Assembly (NCBI GenBank): GCA_002205965.3
Contig: NADL03000483.1
Location: forward strand, 1,240,001 to 1,304,000
Reading direction: 5' to 3'
Length of the DNA: 64,000 bases
Source of the DNA: Kappaphycus alvarezii
Lineage: Eukaryota; Rhodophyta; Florideophyceae; Gigartinales; Solieriaceae
Positions 53,719-64,000 of the stretch are shown here, one piece after another (the stretch's first letter is position 1; the number at the start of each line of letters is the position of its first letter). The notes beneath the pieces were generated by a model. It was not told the origin of the DNA. It did not search any database and saw only the letters and a list, made by a program, of their open reading frames with translations. The position numbers and the translations under genes were made by a program.

Positions 53719-54929
53719 GGTGGTGATGAGGGGAGGTGGGAAGAATGGGGAATTGGGAGACCGGGGAGCGAGGGAATCAAGTGGTCATCACCAATGTTAC
53801 CGTATGGGAGGATGGTGAGGGGCAGGGTTTGCGCGTGCGGGAATGAAATTGACAATGTAATGAAGATTGCACGGGAGAGAAGTTGAGATGACAATCAAGT
53901 TGGCGTGGGATGGTTGCGGTGGGAGGAGACTGGCGGGCGCGTGTCTTTCTAAATGAGCTATGCAGTTGGGGAGTCGGACCGTAGAAGACTGAAAGAGTCG
54001 CTTGTGTCCTTGTCACGTCATGCGATATTCTGTACAGTACCGTGACGTCGTGCTGCCCAACAGACATTTGTCCTCCTCTGATTGTCACAATTCGGCATTT
54101 ACTGTAAGATTCCCAGCAAATGGCTTTTGCCAGGGGTTGCCCCAACATTTTCATTTTTCAGAGTGAGAATTTCACTGACGCATACGCCATTTACAAGCAA
54201 TTGTAACCTCGTTCTTGCAATGTCAATGTCATGAACAGATTCAACGTCTCTCTAGAGCATTGGACAGGTTGCAGATGGCCAATGTAATATGTCATGCACC
54301 AGCATTGCGTTACGATGATACCGCGCCACCGGCTTGAGTTTGACAAACGCCAATCATCTATGATTCTTCCATCCGACGTCACACACCACCGCCCTGTCTT
54401 CCGCGCTCTCCAATAACGCCGATAATTCATACTGTGTACACCTAGTATTCACACCATTTGGAGATGTGCCAATGCGCTGATCATGTCCCTCCATAGCGAT
54501 CAGGTCGCGCATAAACTACCGTCTGCTGCATGGGACATGGCACGAGGTGGGATGAACAATGTAGGCTTCGCTACAGTAATACAGTACAGTACTGTACTGT
54601 ACAGTATGACTCGCAACAGTAACCTTACCGTAGTTAAACCCAGTGTATTGCATTCAAACTAATTGTACAGTGCAGTACAGTACAGTACAAGGAGTTTTTG
54701 AGTTACATTTTTGTTACCAGGATTACAGCGTCATTTGAGCGCTTTTCGTCACCACCGACGTCCGAAACGACCATTACCCGGCCTACAGTACATTGTGATT
54801 CTCTTTCAAACCCTCCTTTCCTTCCCGGTCAATGGGAGACTCAACCTTCGAAATATCTACCTTTAACCTACTAACAATGCTCCAAATATGAGGTCTAGCG
54901 GGAAAAGACGGCAAAGATGGGAACAGAGT
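53719..54929. repeat. Intergenic region with palindromes at 54577 and 54664
   Basis: ACAGTACAGTACTGTACTGT lies at 54583-54602 with ACAGTATG after it, and TTGTACAGTGCAGTACAGTA at 54663-54682. TGTACAGTACCGTGACG is at 54031. No gene supported. Confidence 0.65.
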
Positions 54930-55925
54930 CGGATTACGACCAGACACCACACCTCATGCTATGGCCCACGTCGGCCCCTTGTTGGGGGTCCCTTCTTCAA
55001 TAAACATTCACCCCACCTCATCGCCTCAGCTGTGTTTCACCAATACTGTAAAGTGAGGGCCATTCTCCTTCATCGACACGCCGCATTGATTGTCACCTCT
55101 AACGCGGCTTGCTTGTCGACCGGGTAACCATCTACGTTTTAGTTGGAAGAAATGCTCCGTTACTCGCACTATAGATTCTGCATCATGGTTTGAACGCAAA
55201 TTCATGGGACTCCCAACTTTACCACACCTCGCGGTAACCTAAACCCACTTACAGTGGTCAAGGCTTGGGTACTTACATCTCGGACCGCAATTACAAACAG
55301 TGGTTGCTGTTCGACTGCTGGGAACCACTGTTCCCTGCCGCTTCACAACAGCACGAGGGGAGGTGCACGACGACACTTGTGGATCAGTCTGGTGACCACG
55401 CTCTGTGCTGTGCCCATAGATCCATCCGCGGGTGGCGGCATGATTCGCAAACACGGTTATTTACCGCAGACCTCTCCAACGTCGCACAGCACCCTGTCCT
55501 CGATCCCGCCAACGCGGCCATGCTGTTCGCCGGGACATCAATGCGCTTGGGCACAACGAGGGCACAGACAATTATGACGTAACCGTCATCCATCCCTTGA
55601 CCCCCGCCCGCCTCCCCTCCCTAGCAAGATGCCCGCTCAAGCCCCTTAACCATGCCCGCCTTGGCAAGGGACATTTGCTTTGCCGGAATAATTCGTGCAA
55701 AGGGCCCTGGGTGTCGCTTCATTGCCCTTCTACTCTCCCTCCACATTGGGCGGCTCGCACCCGGATGCTCGGGACTTCGTCAACCGGGTTGCGACTGGCT
55801 TTGGCCCACGCGCAGCTGTTTCGACTGCTGAGGCGCGGCAAACACTGTTCTCTCTTCACACCGCGAGACTCGCCCAGAACAATTCGAAGAAACTTTACTG
55901 CATTGAGTATCTATCGTGTAACTGT
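54930..55925 (+). mobile_element. LINE 3' fragment B (RT C-terminal region)
   Basis: TTTLVDQSGDHALCCAHRSI is the cysteine/histidine motif downstream of non-LTR reverse transcriptases. DVTVIHPLTPARLPSLARCP follows in another frame, matching DVTFVNPLAPSHL of fragment A. LPFYSPSTLGGSHPDARDFV matches CPFLSPHSGVHPEAF. Upstream, HAMAHVGPLLGVP looks like the end of the RT. The block at 55045-55120 (KVRAILLHRHAALIVTSNAA) is the same as in fragment A but sits on the 5' side here, so this copy is rearranged or contains a second fragment in reverse. Inactive. Confidence 0.6.
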
Positions 55926-56185
55926 TAGGCATATAAATTGAGGAAGAGTAAAAATTGAGACATTAATAGAGAGATTACGCTTAGCGAATTTCTGCAATTA
56001 AATTGTGCTTATGAGGAATTCACCAGTTCCAGAAATTTGGTATGATTTTCTTTCTCATGCCGCGGGCGGTGTGATTACGCCTGTCACTCATGCTAATGCA
56101 TGTGAGTATTACTGCACGTGCTAACAATTAACGACACTCGTACTGCACTCCCATCAAAAATGGTAGCGGGCCGCTTGACGGGCTT

Positions 56186-56232
56186 GGTGCGGAAGCGTTC
56201 GATACAAAAAGTGTACCGAACGCTTCCGCACC
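56186..56232. repeat. 16-bp perfect hairpin near the second Harbinger-type gene
   Basis: GGTGCGGAAGCGTTCG (56186-56201) is followed by a 15-base spacer and CGAACGCTTCCGCACC (56217-56232), its exact complement. Inside the spacer TACA pairs with TGTA around an AAAAG loop, extending the stem. It lies 76 bases upstream of the transposase open frame. Confidence 0.9.
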
Positions 56233-56307
56233 TAGAGGATTGCACTCCTCGTAATAGCCAAGCGCCGCCTGACTGAAAGAGATTCTGCATTCTCGTCGAC
56301 ACTGACC

Positions 56308-57369
56308 TTGACTACCGTGGCAAGTCAGTATGTTTGCCTCCGCAATGATATCGAAAACATGCTACAACGAATTAACGGAATAAGCATCTCCAACTTCACT
56401 TTTAACTTTAACGCCCTGAGCAATAGGGATTGCCTCAGCTTGTTTCGATTTGAAAAGCAGGACATACCTAAGGTAGTAAAAGCGATAGACTGGCCCGAAT
56501 CAAAGTCTTGCACAGAGAGGAATCGCTACTCTGTGAGGGATGTACTTATTTGTTGCATCATACTCAGAATATTAGCAACTCCATCAAGATGGGTTGACCT
56601 CGAGATGCTTTTTGGCAAGCATTCGTCGAATCTCTCAGAAATATTCTGGGAGGGCCTCGAGTGGGTCCTGAATACAAAAGAAAATCTCCTTACAGTGGGT
56701 CTTTCTACTGCATATATGCAGAGGAGGGCATATTTGTACTCGGATAAAATAAGAGCTAAACTCTACGGGCTAACAAACTGCGTTGGGTTTATTGATGGTA
56801 CAGTAATTGGAATAGTCAGGCCAAGCGGTTCACACATGCTCCAGTTAGTGGCCTACAATGGGCACAAACGGAAGCATGCACTGAAGTTTCAAAAGGTAAC
56901 ACGACCTGATGGCATGATTTTACATGCATACGGACCTTTGGAGGCCCGTAGGCATGATTGGACGCTTTGGTGCCAAAGCGGCTTAGAAGAGACTCTACCT
57001 GCAGTTCTAGAGACTGGCGGGGTCAAATACTGCTTGTATGGAGACTCAGGGTACAATAGAAGGTGGTTTTTAGAGGTACCGTATCAGGGCAGTTATTTGC
57101 AAGCATAAAAGACCGCGTTTAACAGTGGCATGCCAAAAGAAAGAGAAACAGTGGAGTTGGTGTACAAAGAAGTGAAGGCATGCTTCTCTAAAATTGATTT
57201 TAAACGTAAGATGAAGGTGCCAGAATCTCTCGTGGGGTCACTTTATCTTACAGGCATGCTGTTTAATAAGATAAGCAACTGCCTGTATCTACAGCAAACA
57301 TCACGGTGTTTTTGGTGCCCCCTACCTACACTAGAAGAGTTCCTTCAAATTGCTGAAGATGTCGAATAA
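56308..57369 (+). pseudogene. Second Harbinger-type (DDE) transposase, one in-frame stop
   Basis: A near-intact frame of about 350 codons. N-terminal helical region with NRYSVRDVLICCIILRILAT and SRWVDLEMLFG. The catalytic core is CVGFIDGTVIGIVRPSG (first D), LEARRHDWTLW (second D) and CLYGDSGYNRR (third acid position). TAA at 57106-57108 interrupts just before the conserved KTAFNSGMPKERETVELVYK, after which the frame continues unchanged to 57369. One nonsense change is the only damage. The partner protein lies opposite at 57390-58520. No terminal repeats were identified, and the hairpin at 56186 may be part of the end. Confidence 0.78.
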
Positions 57370-57389
57370 ACACCACGCCTAAGTTTAGT

Positions 57390-58520
57390 TTACATCTTTG
57401 AAAATGTCTCCATGAGCAGGCGGAATTTTGCAAGCTCCAACTCTTGGATTACTTTCAGAGCCTCACGGCGCTCTTTTCTTTCCTTCTCACTTTCGATGGC
57501 ATCCATTGCCATCCTCTCTTTCTCAAACGCGAGCTTCTGTTTGTCAAGCTCAATTCGTGCCAAGTCTGCATCCCGTAAGTGAATTGCAAAGCGCTCCATT
57601 TACCCAGCTGGCTCTACAACCCTCTGCGCTTTACAAAATCGGCTATCAGAGGAGTCAACCGCTCTACCTCGCCCACTGTCCCCATAGTTATCAGATGACT
57701 TTCTATTTGTCGCCATGCTTCCCAACTCCCTGCCCACGCGTTCGTTTTCGTCATCGAGTTCTTTTGCCACCCTTTTTTCGGCCCCCTTTCTTGCTTCAAC
57801 ATCATTACGAGCCTCTCTGCACATCATAAGAAGCTCGTACATCTCTCTAACCTCTCCATCTACTCCAGACCGAAACTGGTCTTTCTTGTCAGACCTGTCG
57901 AATGCAGCCTTCAACCTTTTATAGCGATCCTGTATGCATTTACCTGTAGTCATCTGACGAATCGACGGATTTTTATTCGTCTTCTCAGCTGTTTCTTCAG
58001 ACTTTTTGCTAACGTTTCCGTATGATGCAACGTGTGCTTTGACGGCTGCAACCTCACGGAAAAGAATAAGGTCCTCAACTGGGGAAAACCTGGCATGTCG
58101 ACCCTTCCGTTCTTTCTTGGGGCTATTGTCAGCAACTATCTCGCACTCAGCAGTCATACGGTATGATTCAGGAGCAGGGCGGATTGTATGACACACAGCT
58201 GGGATTGGTGTAAGAGCAGCGGCAACGGAGGGTAATGTGGGTGTAATAGTTGCTGAGGCGGTGGGCTTTGGTGTTGGTGGGGCAAAGCACTTGCTTCAGC
58301 GGAAAGCGTAGTTGTAACAGCGAAGATACTGGATCCTGTGATGGGAGGTGGAGCGGAGGCAATCTGAGGCACGGTTTGAGTCGCAGGTGTGAGGGTTTGG
58401 GCAATGGTTTGTGCGGTTGCAGGGTCGGCGGGGTCGAATTTTGTAGACAGGAATGTGGATTGACCTGCTAAAGGTGGGGCGGCGGTAGTATTTGTTGTGG
58501 TGGTGGCTGCGGAGGGACAT
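57390..58520 (-). pseudogene. Harbinger-associated SANT/trihelix-type protein, one in-frame stop
   Basis: The central part has a Myb/SANT-like helix set: ARFSPVEDLILFREVAAVKA, TTGKCIQDRYKRLKAAFDRS, GVDGEVREMYELLMMCREAR. A long coiled coil follows, with MERFAIHLRDADLARIELDK and KERREALKVIQELELAKFRL. TAA at 57600-57602 splits the coil, in frame; the next codon is ATG. An alanine/proline-rich N-terminal extension in another frame (MSCPSAATTTTN, start near 58520) probably joins it through a break near 58200. It faces the transposase, as expected for Harbinger pairs. Both ORFs of this pair carry exactly one in-frame TAA. Confidence 0.68.
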
Positions 58521-59590
58521 GACAATATAGCATTTTTTTTCGTCAGATTTGGGTGATGAGTTTGGGAATCAGATCGTGGTGCCGCAAGAGGAGTTTCTCG
58601 GGAGCAGGAATTGCAAAGGGAGAAGGTAGTCTGCTTCTGCTTTGGTGATCAATTAATAGGACGGCACCACTGGGTGCTTGGCTTGGGGAGGGGTCCATGG
58701 TAAGCCGTGTGGGGGGTTCTTGGGAGGGATAAAGAGATGGCGGTGGGATTTGAGTCGGCTTGATGGGGAGGGAGAGACGGCGGTGGGATTTGAGTCTGTT
58801 TGGTGGGGGGGGTAGTTGAGGTGTGATATTTTTGGGAGGACGACTGGTGCAGGCATGGGGGGTAAGTGGAGGCTTAGTTTGCCGCCAAAAACAACCCACA
58901 GGTCTTCACTAACGGGCAGTTCTTCAGCACCGTTTGTCACAAGCAACAGGACAATTTCACTAGTTGCTTACAGAATGTAATGTAAACGTCAAATTTAGTC
59001 ATATTTTTTCTGAAAAGTGGTGGCATAAACCCCCTAATTTTGAAAAAAACAGCCCTTTTTCGGGCTGTTGCTGAGTCTCTGGCGGGAGAACCGAAACTAA
59101 TAAGTCATCCCATGAACGAACCGGACGTAAGAAGACCGCCAAATTAGATGAAGAAGGAGAAGAGGAGTAACAGTACCAATTTTACGCCGGCTTTAGACTA
59201 AGTGAGGACTTAGTCCGACAAAATCCATGAACAACCTGAGGCAATCACGGCTGATACGGAACTGAGTGCAGACCTCAATGATCTCTCAACCAACGAACGA
59301 CTTCAGAAAGCCATTTTTCATCGCATCAACAATGGGGTGCTTTTCGCAGGCTTGGGAAAATATACTCCCTCGATCGCGGTAAGCTTCATTTTGCGTTTAT
59401 GCAATGGTCTGCCGAGGGAGGAAGTGAAACAGAATGTCATTAGGACATCCATTCTGTTATCAGGGAACGTGGTCGCCCAACAATGCTTCAAGATAGCGGG
59501 GAGAAATTGATTTGTCAAGCTGCGAAATACTAAGTCGACGTTTGCCTGCCTCTGACCCGAAATGACCTTTCTGACCTTGTCTGCTCCGTT
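58521..59590. other. Mostly non-coding; possible transposon flank
   Basis: A minus-strand frame (58653-58946) starting MLVTNGAEELPVSEDLWVVF is coherent for 40 residues, then becomes proline-rich and low in complexity. I do not recognise it. From 59060 the plus strand leads into the pogo remnant without clear sequence. Confidence 0.35.
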
Positions 59591-60112
59591 GTGGAAGATC
59601 TACCAACCGAGCGGAGAAAGCATGTAAAATTTCGGGGAAGTAAACCCTTTAAGCAGTGGTTTTCGTCGTCCATATCAAGACACAAAAGTTTGCAAATCAA
59701 GGCAATGAGGGTAGTTGAGGATAGGAGAACTAAAGCTGTGACAAGCGCAATTGTTGGAGAGCACTTTGCACGTGTGAAAGCTGCTGTTGATCGTTTTGGA
59801 ATTACCGACCCTCGTTATATATTCAACTTTGATGAAATAGGTGTCTGTTTCCGAAGCATGGCCGGTCTTAGCGCAAGTAAGGCAATTGGGTGTCGGGACA
59901 AGAATTTTTTCACAACACTTGTTGGTACGAAAGGGTCGCTAGACCGCGTGACAATGATGTTCGTGTGCATTGCCGCGGGAAAATCATACAAGCAGGTTGC
60001 AGTCTATCCTAGAAAGCATCCCCATTTCAGGAGGGTTAGTGGAAATGTGCAGACCGTTATAGACTATCTCCCAGACTCATATTTTTATCAACGTAATCCG
60101 GCCTGTGTATAA
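59591..60112 (+). pseudogene. pogo/Tigger-type transposase fragment (second copy)
   Basis: The frame contains a CENP-B-like DNA-binding end (KFRGSKPFKQWFSSSISRHK), AAVDRFGITDPRYIFNFDEI with the first catalytic D in NFDE, then the CRDKNFFTTLVGTKGS and VTMMFVCIAAGKSYKQVAVY blocks. It stops after YLPDSYFYQRNP, before the second aspartate block (DNxxSH), so it is cut in half. No matching remainder is seen to the right. It is unlike the copy at 1794-2658 in detail, and represents another pogo lineage. Confidence 0.75.
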
Positions 60113-61625
60113 TCTGCAATATGGTTGGATTGGACAAGAAATTTTATTGGAGATGCTCAACTTTCCTTCTGTTTGCGCTCTGGTACTATGCTTTTTTTGC
60201 CAGTGACATAATCTCGTACATGCCTTGATTAAATATTATTTTTGTTTAAAATTTTTGAGACATGGAGTATGAGTACCTCATACTCCCTTTGTTATGATAA
60301 GTTGTCTCAATTTATATTGTTATCACAAAACGGCACTGTTTTTGAGGTTACCATAGAAGCTGAACTCAAGCTCCTATGACGGCTCCTTTCCCAGCCAGCT
60401 TTGTAGACTGAACTATAGTTGAGTCCTGCTTATGTTGCACTTAATTTAAGTGAAAATGGGTAACTTATTTTCATATTTTTCAATCAAATTTTAGGCATGA
60501 GGCGGTTTTGTCTCAATTTATATGCCTAACGGTTACATTGCAGGAATAATACCAGTTTTCTGTTGGAAGGATTTTCGAGCGAATCATGAGGCAAGTGCCC
60601 AATCGAAAAGGCATCTCAGACATTGGATATCTGACCAATCACAAAGCTAGGCTCAGATCTCCATAACTCTCAAATCTGCTAGAATAGGCTGATCTTCTCT
60701 CCTCCAATAATTCCTTGGTATTGCGCCCCTTGTCCAATACAAACATTAGGCTCAAACATTACGCCACCTCTCCCAATAACTCCAGCACAAGTCACCAATG
60801 AAGTCTGCAATGTGAACGCGGACACAACAAAAGTGGCGCACTTTTCTCAATCGAAACAACAGCCGTCGTCTCTCAGCGGTGACAATTGATCATTTTTCTC
60901 CAAGCACGTAGTCTATCCTGCGTTTACCAAATTATATTCAACAACATAGAGACTCCTGCCTTTACCGGATTAACTTCCAAAACGCGGAGATTTTTATTAC
61001 AAATTAAAAGGTGAGCAACTAAATTGAATATCATGATTTTCAGAAAAACCAATTCTTTACTCATGATGAACTTTCTAAACTATCTCCAATGATTTATTGT
61101 GACAAGCTCCTACAGTTTCTCTAGCATGCTGGCCCGGCGATCTGTCTGCAAAGTTTTGCAACGACCTCAAACCTTTTTTTGCAGTACAATCATACATCTC
61201 ATTACTTAATCGTCCTTTCTTCGTGATGAACTTTTCCGTGAAGCTTCTCTTGCTCTTTTTAATCTTCTATGAGTGGCGAGTAGGTGGTGGTATTTCAGGA
61301 ACATTTTGTTTTACATCTCTGTCGGAAAAATGAATCCTCGATTTCACGGTCCTGCCACAGGTGTTCTAAATGTTGAAGTCATCCAGTATTGCCTTGGATA
61401 CTATTTGGCCTCTACTGAACCGTCTCTGAACTTCTTTCAAAAGCTCGCTGAAGCGTTCGACTGCAATTGGTCCTATGCTGTCCACCAGAAGGTGAATTTG
61501 ATCAGAAAAGCATGGTTATCTGACCATTTGATATGCTTTTGGACTTCTGCATCCGTTGGTTTGCGGAGGAAACTGTCCATATAAATATCATTTTCGCTCA
61601 ACTGGCTTTCTCGGATCTCCATTCG
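60113..61625. other. AT-rich intergenic region
   Basis: A perfect palindrome GGAGTATGAG-TAC-CTCATACTCC lies at 60264-60286. TTGTCTCAATTTATAT occurs at 60301 and again at 60509 as a direct repeat. The frame 61273-61584 is probably a shadow of the degenerate MULE on the opposite strand. Confidence 0.4.
60264..60286. repeat. Perfect 10-bp inverted repeat
   Basis: GGAGTATGAG and its exact complement CTCATACTCC flank TAC. It is preceded by an A/T-rich stretch and followed by CCTTTG. It could form a hairpin or be the end of a small element. Confidence 0.9.
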
Positions 61626-63416
61626 CTATTCAAGTGCTTCCATGCCAATAAAGCCGCAAACGTTTCGAAGTTTGCATACCTGCTTTAAGGATACATCCTC
61701 TGAATTAGACCGCCAATATGTATCAGAACATGATTCAATCTCGATGTATTCTTCCAAAACATCTTTCATTTTTGGCTCACACAGCGCAAGTTCATTGTAG
61801 GCGTACGCATATTTGACGATATTTCTGCACGGGAATTCCATTGATTCCATTTTGTTGCAATTGCAACGGATGTGGATCTCGCTTTCAGGACCGTTCTCAG
61901 TTTCTGTGTTGCATTTGACAAAAAGACCCAACAAAAACAGGTATAGAACTTTGGTGTTAGATTGTCGGGTGTCGTGAGTTTCTTGATCATGTGGAAGCTC
62001 CAGGTGAGCTCAAAGCATACGACGGAGCTAAGGCTTGATCCTTCTGAAATCTCTAACTCTGGCTAATGTACTTCATCCAATTCTGTGACATACGCGCTCT
62101 GAACAGAGTAGTTGTGCGACGGCTCAAAGCTTATTTCTCTGAAATTCTTAAGCGAATAACTTGTGTATTCTTATATTATTTCATAGAGAATCGCATGAGG
62201 TAAACGAAACATGCTAGTTCGAATTGCACGGTATTGCGAACTTGGACGTGACCTGAATCTCAGTGGTGCATTTCTTCGTTCCTCGGCTCTCTTTCTTGTT
62301 AATATCTGAAGCTGCTTGGGAATTTCACTGAATGGATGTTTTTTGTGAGGACGTAGGCCTGATATCCCAAATTAGATGCCTCGATATATCCCATACCAAG
62401 AAAAGTAACGTTTCAGGACAGCGGTGAGACGAAAAAAAGCGACGAGAAATAGCGGTTTATGGACGTATAAGTAGGTAAACAAGACAGGCATCTTGTCTGT
62501 GAAACCCGAAAATTACTTCGTTATGAATTCAGCGCGACGTTCGGTAAATATTGCAAGCGTCTTCGAGCGGCGTAGGTTGAAGAGATCTCGCAAAATATCA
62601 TCGAACCAACCTGTTCGCTTGATATGAGCACACCAACCCGTCACATTCCTAATTTGGTTTTGGTTCGGGTGCTATTCGTCAAGGACTATGAAATACTTAC
62701 CAAACATCTTTTTCAGTTGCAGATATATAAGCTGAGCTCTGGTCCATTGCAATAATGCCTGGGGAAATAGGGATAATGGACTTAAAGTGAAAGAATCTCA
62801 ATCAAGTCTGCTTCAGTTTCTCCACCAATTAATCCCATAAAGAAAGTTATTACAAAACTATCGTTAGACTCTCCATTGATAGTAATAAGTGGAAAACCGT
62901 AACGATTTTCTACCACTTTACAATCCAGTGAAACTCCTGGTACAACTTCAAACGCCTTCCAATCCTCAATCCACTCCGCGAAGGCCCAGGATGCGGATAC
63001 CATTCGTCCTTCAGAATCGTGACTCACGGAGTATCTTTTCTCCACGTTATCTGGGTGTAATGAAACAAGCTCCTTGAAGAGCTTCGTAAACTCGAAATCA
63101 CTCGGATTAACAATGCTAGGCCCATATCCGAGCGTCTTTCGCACATACCCCGGGTTAATGAGAATCTCGTACTTGTCCTGCAGATATCAAATGGTGTTAG
63201 GAAGCGAGAAGTGGAGGTTATTTTTCATATGTAGGGCTTCCCTTCACATCTTTGGGGGAAAATGCCGAATTCATGCTGTGTTTGTCGAAGGTGGTCGTTG
63301 TGCTTGGACTCACGGAAATCGCTGACGTACGAATTCCCTTCTCCATCTTTCTCTGGAATCAGCGTTTTCACTGTTAACGAGAATCCGTACAGCTCATCTC
63401 GTCTTTCTTCGGACAT
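61626..63416 (-). pseudogene. MULE (Mutator-like) transposase with SWIM finger, degenerate
   Basis: Read leftward from the ATG at 63416. The first part (MSEERRDELYGFSLTVKT then SDFRESKHNDHLRQTQHEFG) resembles the FAR1/FLYWCH-type N-terminal domain. At 63144-62782 VSASWAFAEWIEDWKAFE and GVSLDCKVVENRYGFPLITI match the MULE DDE entry, with D in GVSLD. At 61934-61626 IHIRCNCNKMESMEFPCRNI matches the SWIM zinc finger CxC..PCxH with N for the final H. These three blocks are in the right order and strand, but with stops between them. About 800 bases between 61990 and 62780 have lost readable homology. Inactive copy. Confidence 0.7.
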
Positions 63417-63466
63417 TTTAAGATGCTCTTCTTAAGCAAACGCCTGTCCTCAAAGTTCCCAGCTCT

Positions 63467-63817
63467 TTGGTCTACTTCTCTCTCCCTCAGATATATAGAA
63501 GCCCTGCATTTGAGACTATATCTCATAGTCTCAGCAATGAACCTGATCTCTCTAACGACTTCTTGCCCAGAAGCATCCAGCGGTTGGCACCCAAAATAAG
63601 CAATGAACGCCGCTATAAAGTAGTCACATATATCATGCTCGCCATCAACTACATTTTCTTCAGCTGGTGTCTCGCAATCAGAGCCTTTCTAGTCTTTATT
63701 ATGTATTTAAGTTCTCCTCGTCGTCGAGGAAAAAGAACTGTTCGATTATTTCTGCAGCTCGTCCATCCTCTGTATCTGGGTGTTTCATACTGGATATTTT
63801 TACTCCTTTTTAGATAA
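63467..63817 (+). CDS. Hypothetical small membrane protein
   Basis: 116 residues with two hydrophobic segments (TYIMLAINYIFFSWCLAIRA and LFLQLVHPLYLGVSYWIFLL) separated by a basic SSPRRRGKRT. No family is recognised and the frame could be chance in AT-rich DNA. It diverges from the MULE with a 50-base gap. Confidence 0.25.
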   Translation: MVYFSLPQIYRSPAFETISHSLSNEPDLSNDFLPRSIQRLAPKISNERRYKVVTYIMLAINYIFFSWCLAIRAFLVFIMYLSSPRRRGKRTVRLFLQLVHPLYLGVSYWIFLLLFR

Positions 63818-63886
63818 CGCGGAATTGAGGCTGTCCAGTTCGGTAGAGCTAAATGCTAATTCGAATGCGGCGGTTGCGTTCGACAT

Positions 63887-64000
63887 ATGCCCACAAAAAT
63901 AGCTGTCATGCGATGCCCCGCAGACGTCGGCGATGTACTCCCCTCCTACATTTCCCACGTCACCGACGTCAATATTTTCGTCTGGACCAGTGGAGCTTAC
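63887..64000 (+). CDS. Start of a gene running off the right edge
   Basis: An ATG at 63887 opens a frame to the window end: MPTKIAVMRCPADVGDVLPS, then YISHVTDVNIFVW. No stop. Too short to assign. Confidence 0.3.
   Translation, partial: MPTKIAVMRCPADVGDVLPSYISHVTDVNIFVWTSGAY

Noticed and set aside
1-64000. Bacterial contig, or operons
   Set aside because: Spliceosomal-type introns, PEX14, TBCA, EED and HFM1, and eukaryotic transposons show a nuclear genome.

Overview
This is a nuclear contig of a eukaryotic alga, most plausibly a florideophyte red alga such as a Chondrus- or Gracilaria-like species. I infer this from short genes with few short GT..AG introns, a nucleus-encoded bacterial-type plastid ribosomal protein with a leader, a stand-alone GlmU-type domain, nested LTR, Harbinger, pogo, mariner, MULE and LINE elements, and intergenic islands of the palindrome TACAGTACTGTA. 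The species is an inference; I ran no search.

Layout. 1-13.8 kb is transposon-dominated: a broken pogo/Tigger copy, a broken mariner copy, then a Copia retrotransposon (4763-13831). The Copia element was later invaded by an LTR element that survives as a solo LTR, and by a Harbinger-like DNA transposon that split its 3' LTR. 14.4-18 kb carries two tandem ESC/EED (Polycomb PRC2 WD40) paralogues. 18.2-22.9 kb is gene-dense: plastid L10, an Rpp38/L7Ae-type protein, tubulin cofactor A with three introns, and a GlmU-like uridyltransferase. 23.0-24.9 kb is a palindrome island. 25-30.8 kb holds peroxin PEX14, a flavin amine oxidase and disordered hypotheticals. 31.3-36.7 kb holds three paralogues of a cysteine-rich secreted protein I cannot assign to any family. 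37.8-55.9 kb has housekeeping or regulatory genes (a BtuF-like protein, the meiotic helicase HFM1/MER3, an Elp5-like protein, a secreted chymotrypsin-fold protease, a protein kinase, an atypical dual-specificity phosphatase) plus two LINE 3' fragments. 56-63.4 kb returns to DNA transposons: a second Harbinger-type pair, a second pogo fragment and a MULE with a SWIM finger. A gene may begin at the right edge.

Reading the genes. Many conserved genes are broken into two or more frames. In most junctions I examined closely, the frame is restored by supposing one base lost from a mononucleotide run. This points to residual long-read assembly errors more than to pseudogenes, so genes such as EED, rpl10, GlmU, PEX14 and the kinase are annotated as CDS across the breaks. 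The transposon ORFs also carry stops and, in the mariner copy, a lost catalytic residue, so those are called pseudogenes.

How the genes relate. No operon logic applies. The suggestive local groupings are the EED pair (probably a tandem duplication, sharing an intron position) and the secreted cysteine-rich trio (local duplications in both orientations).
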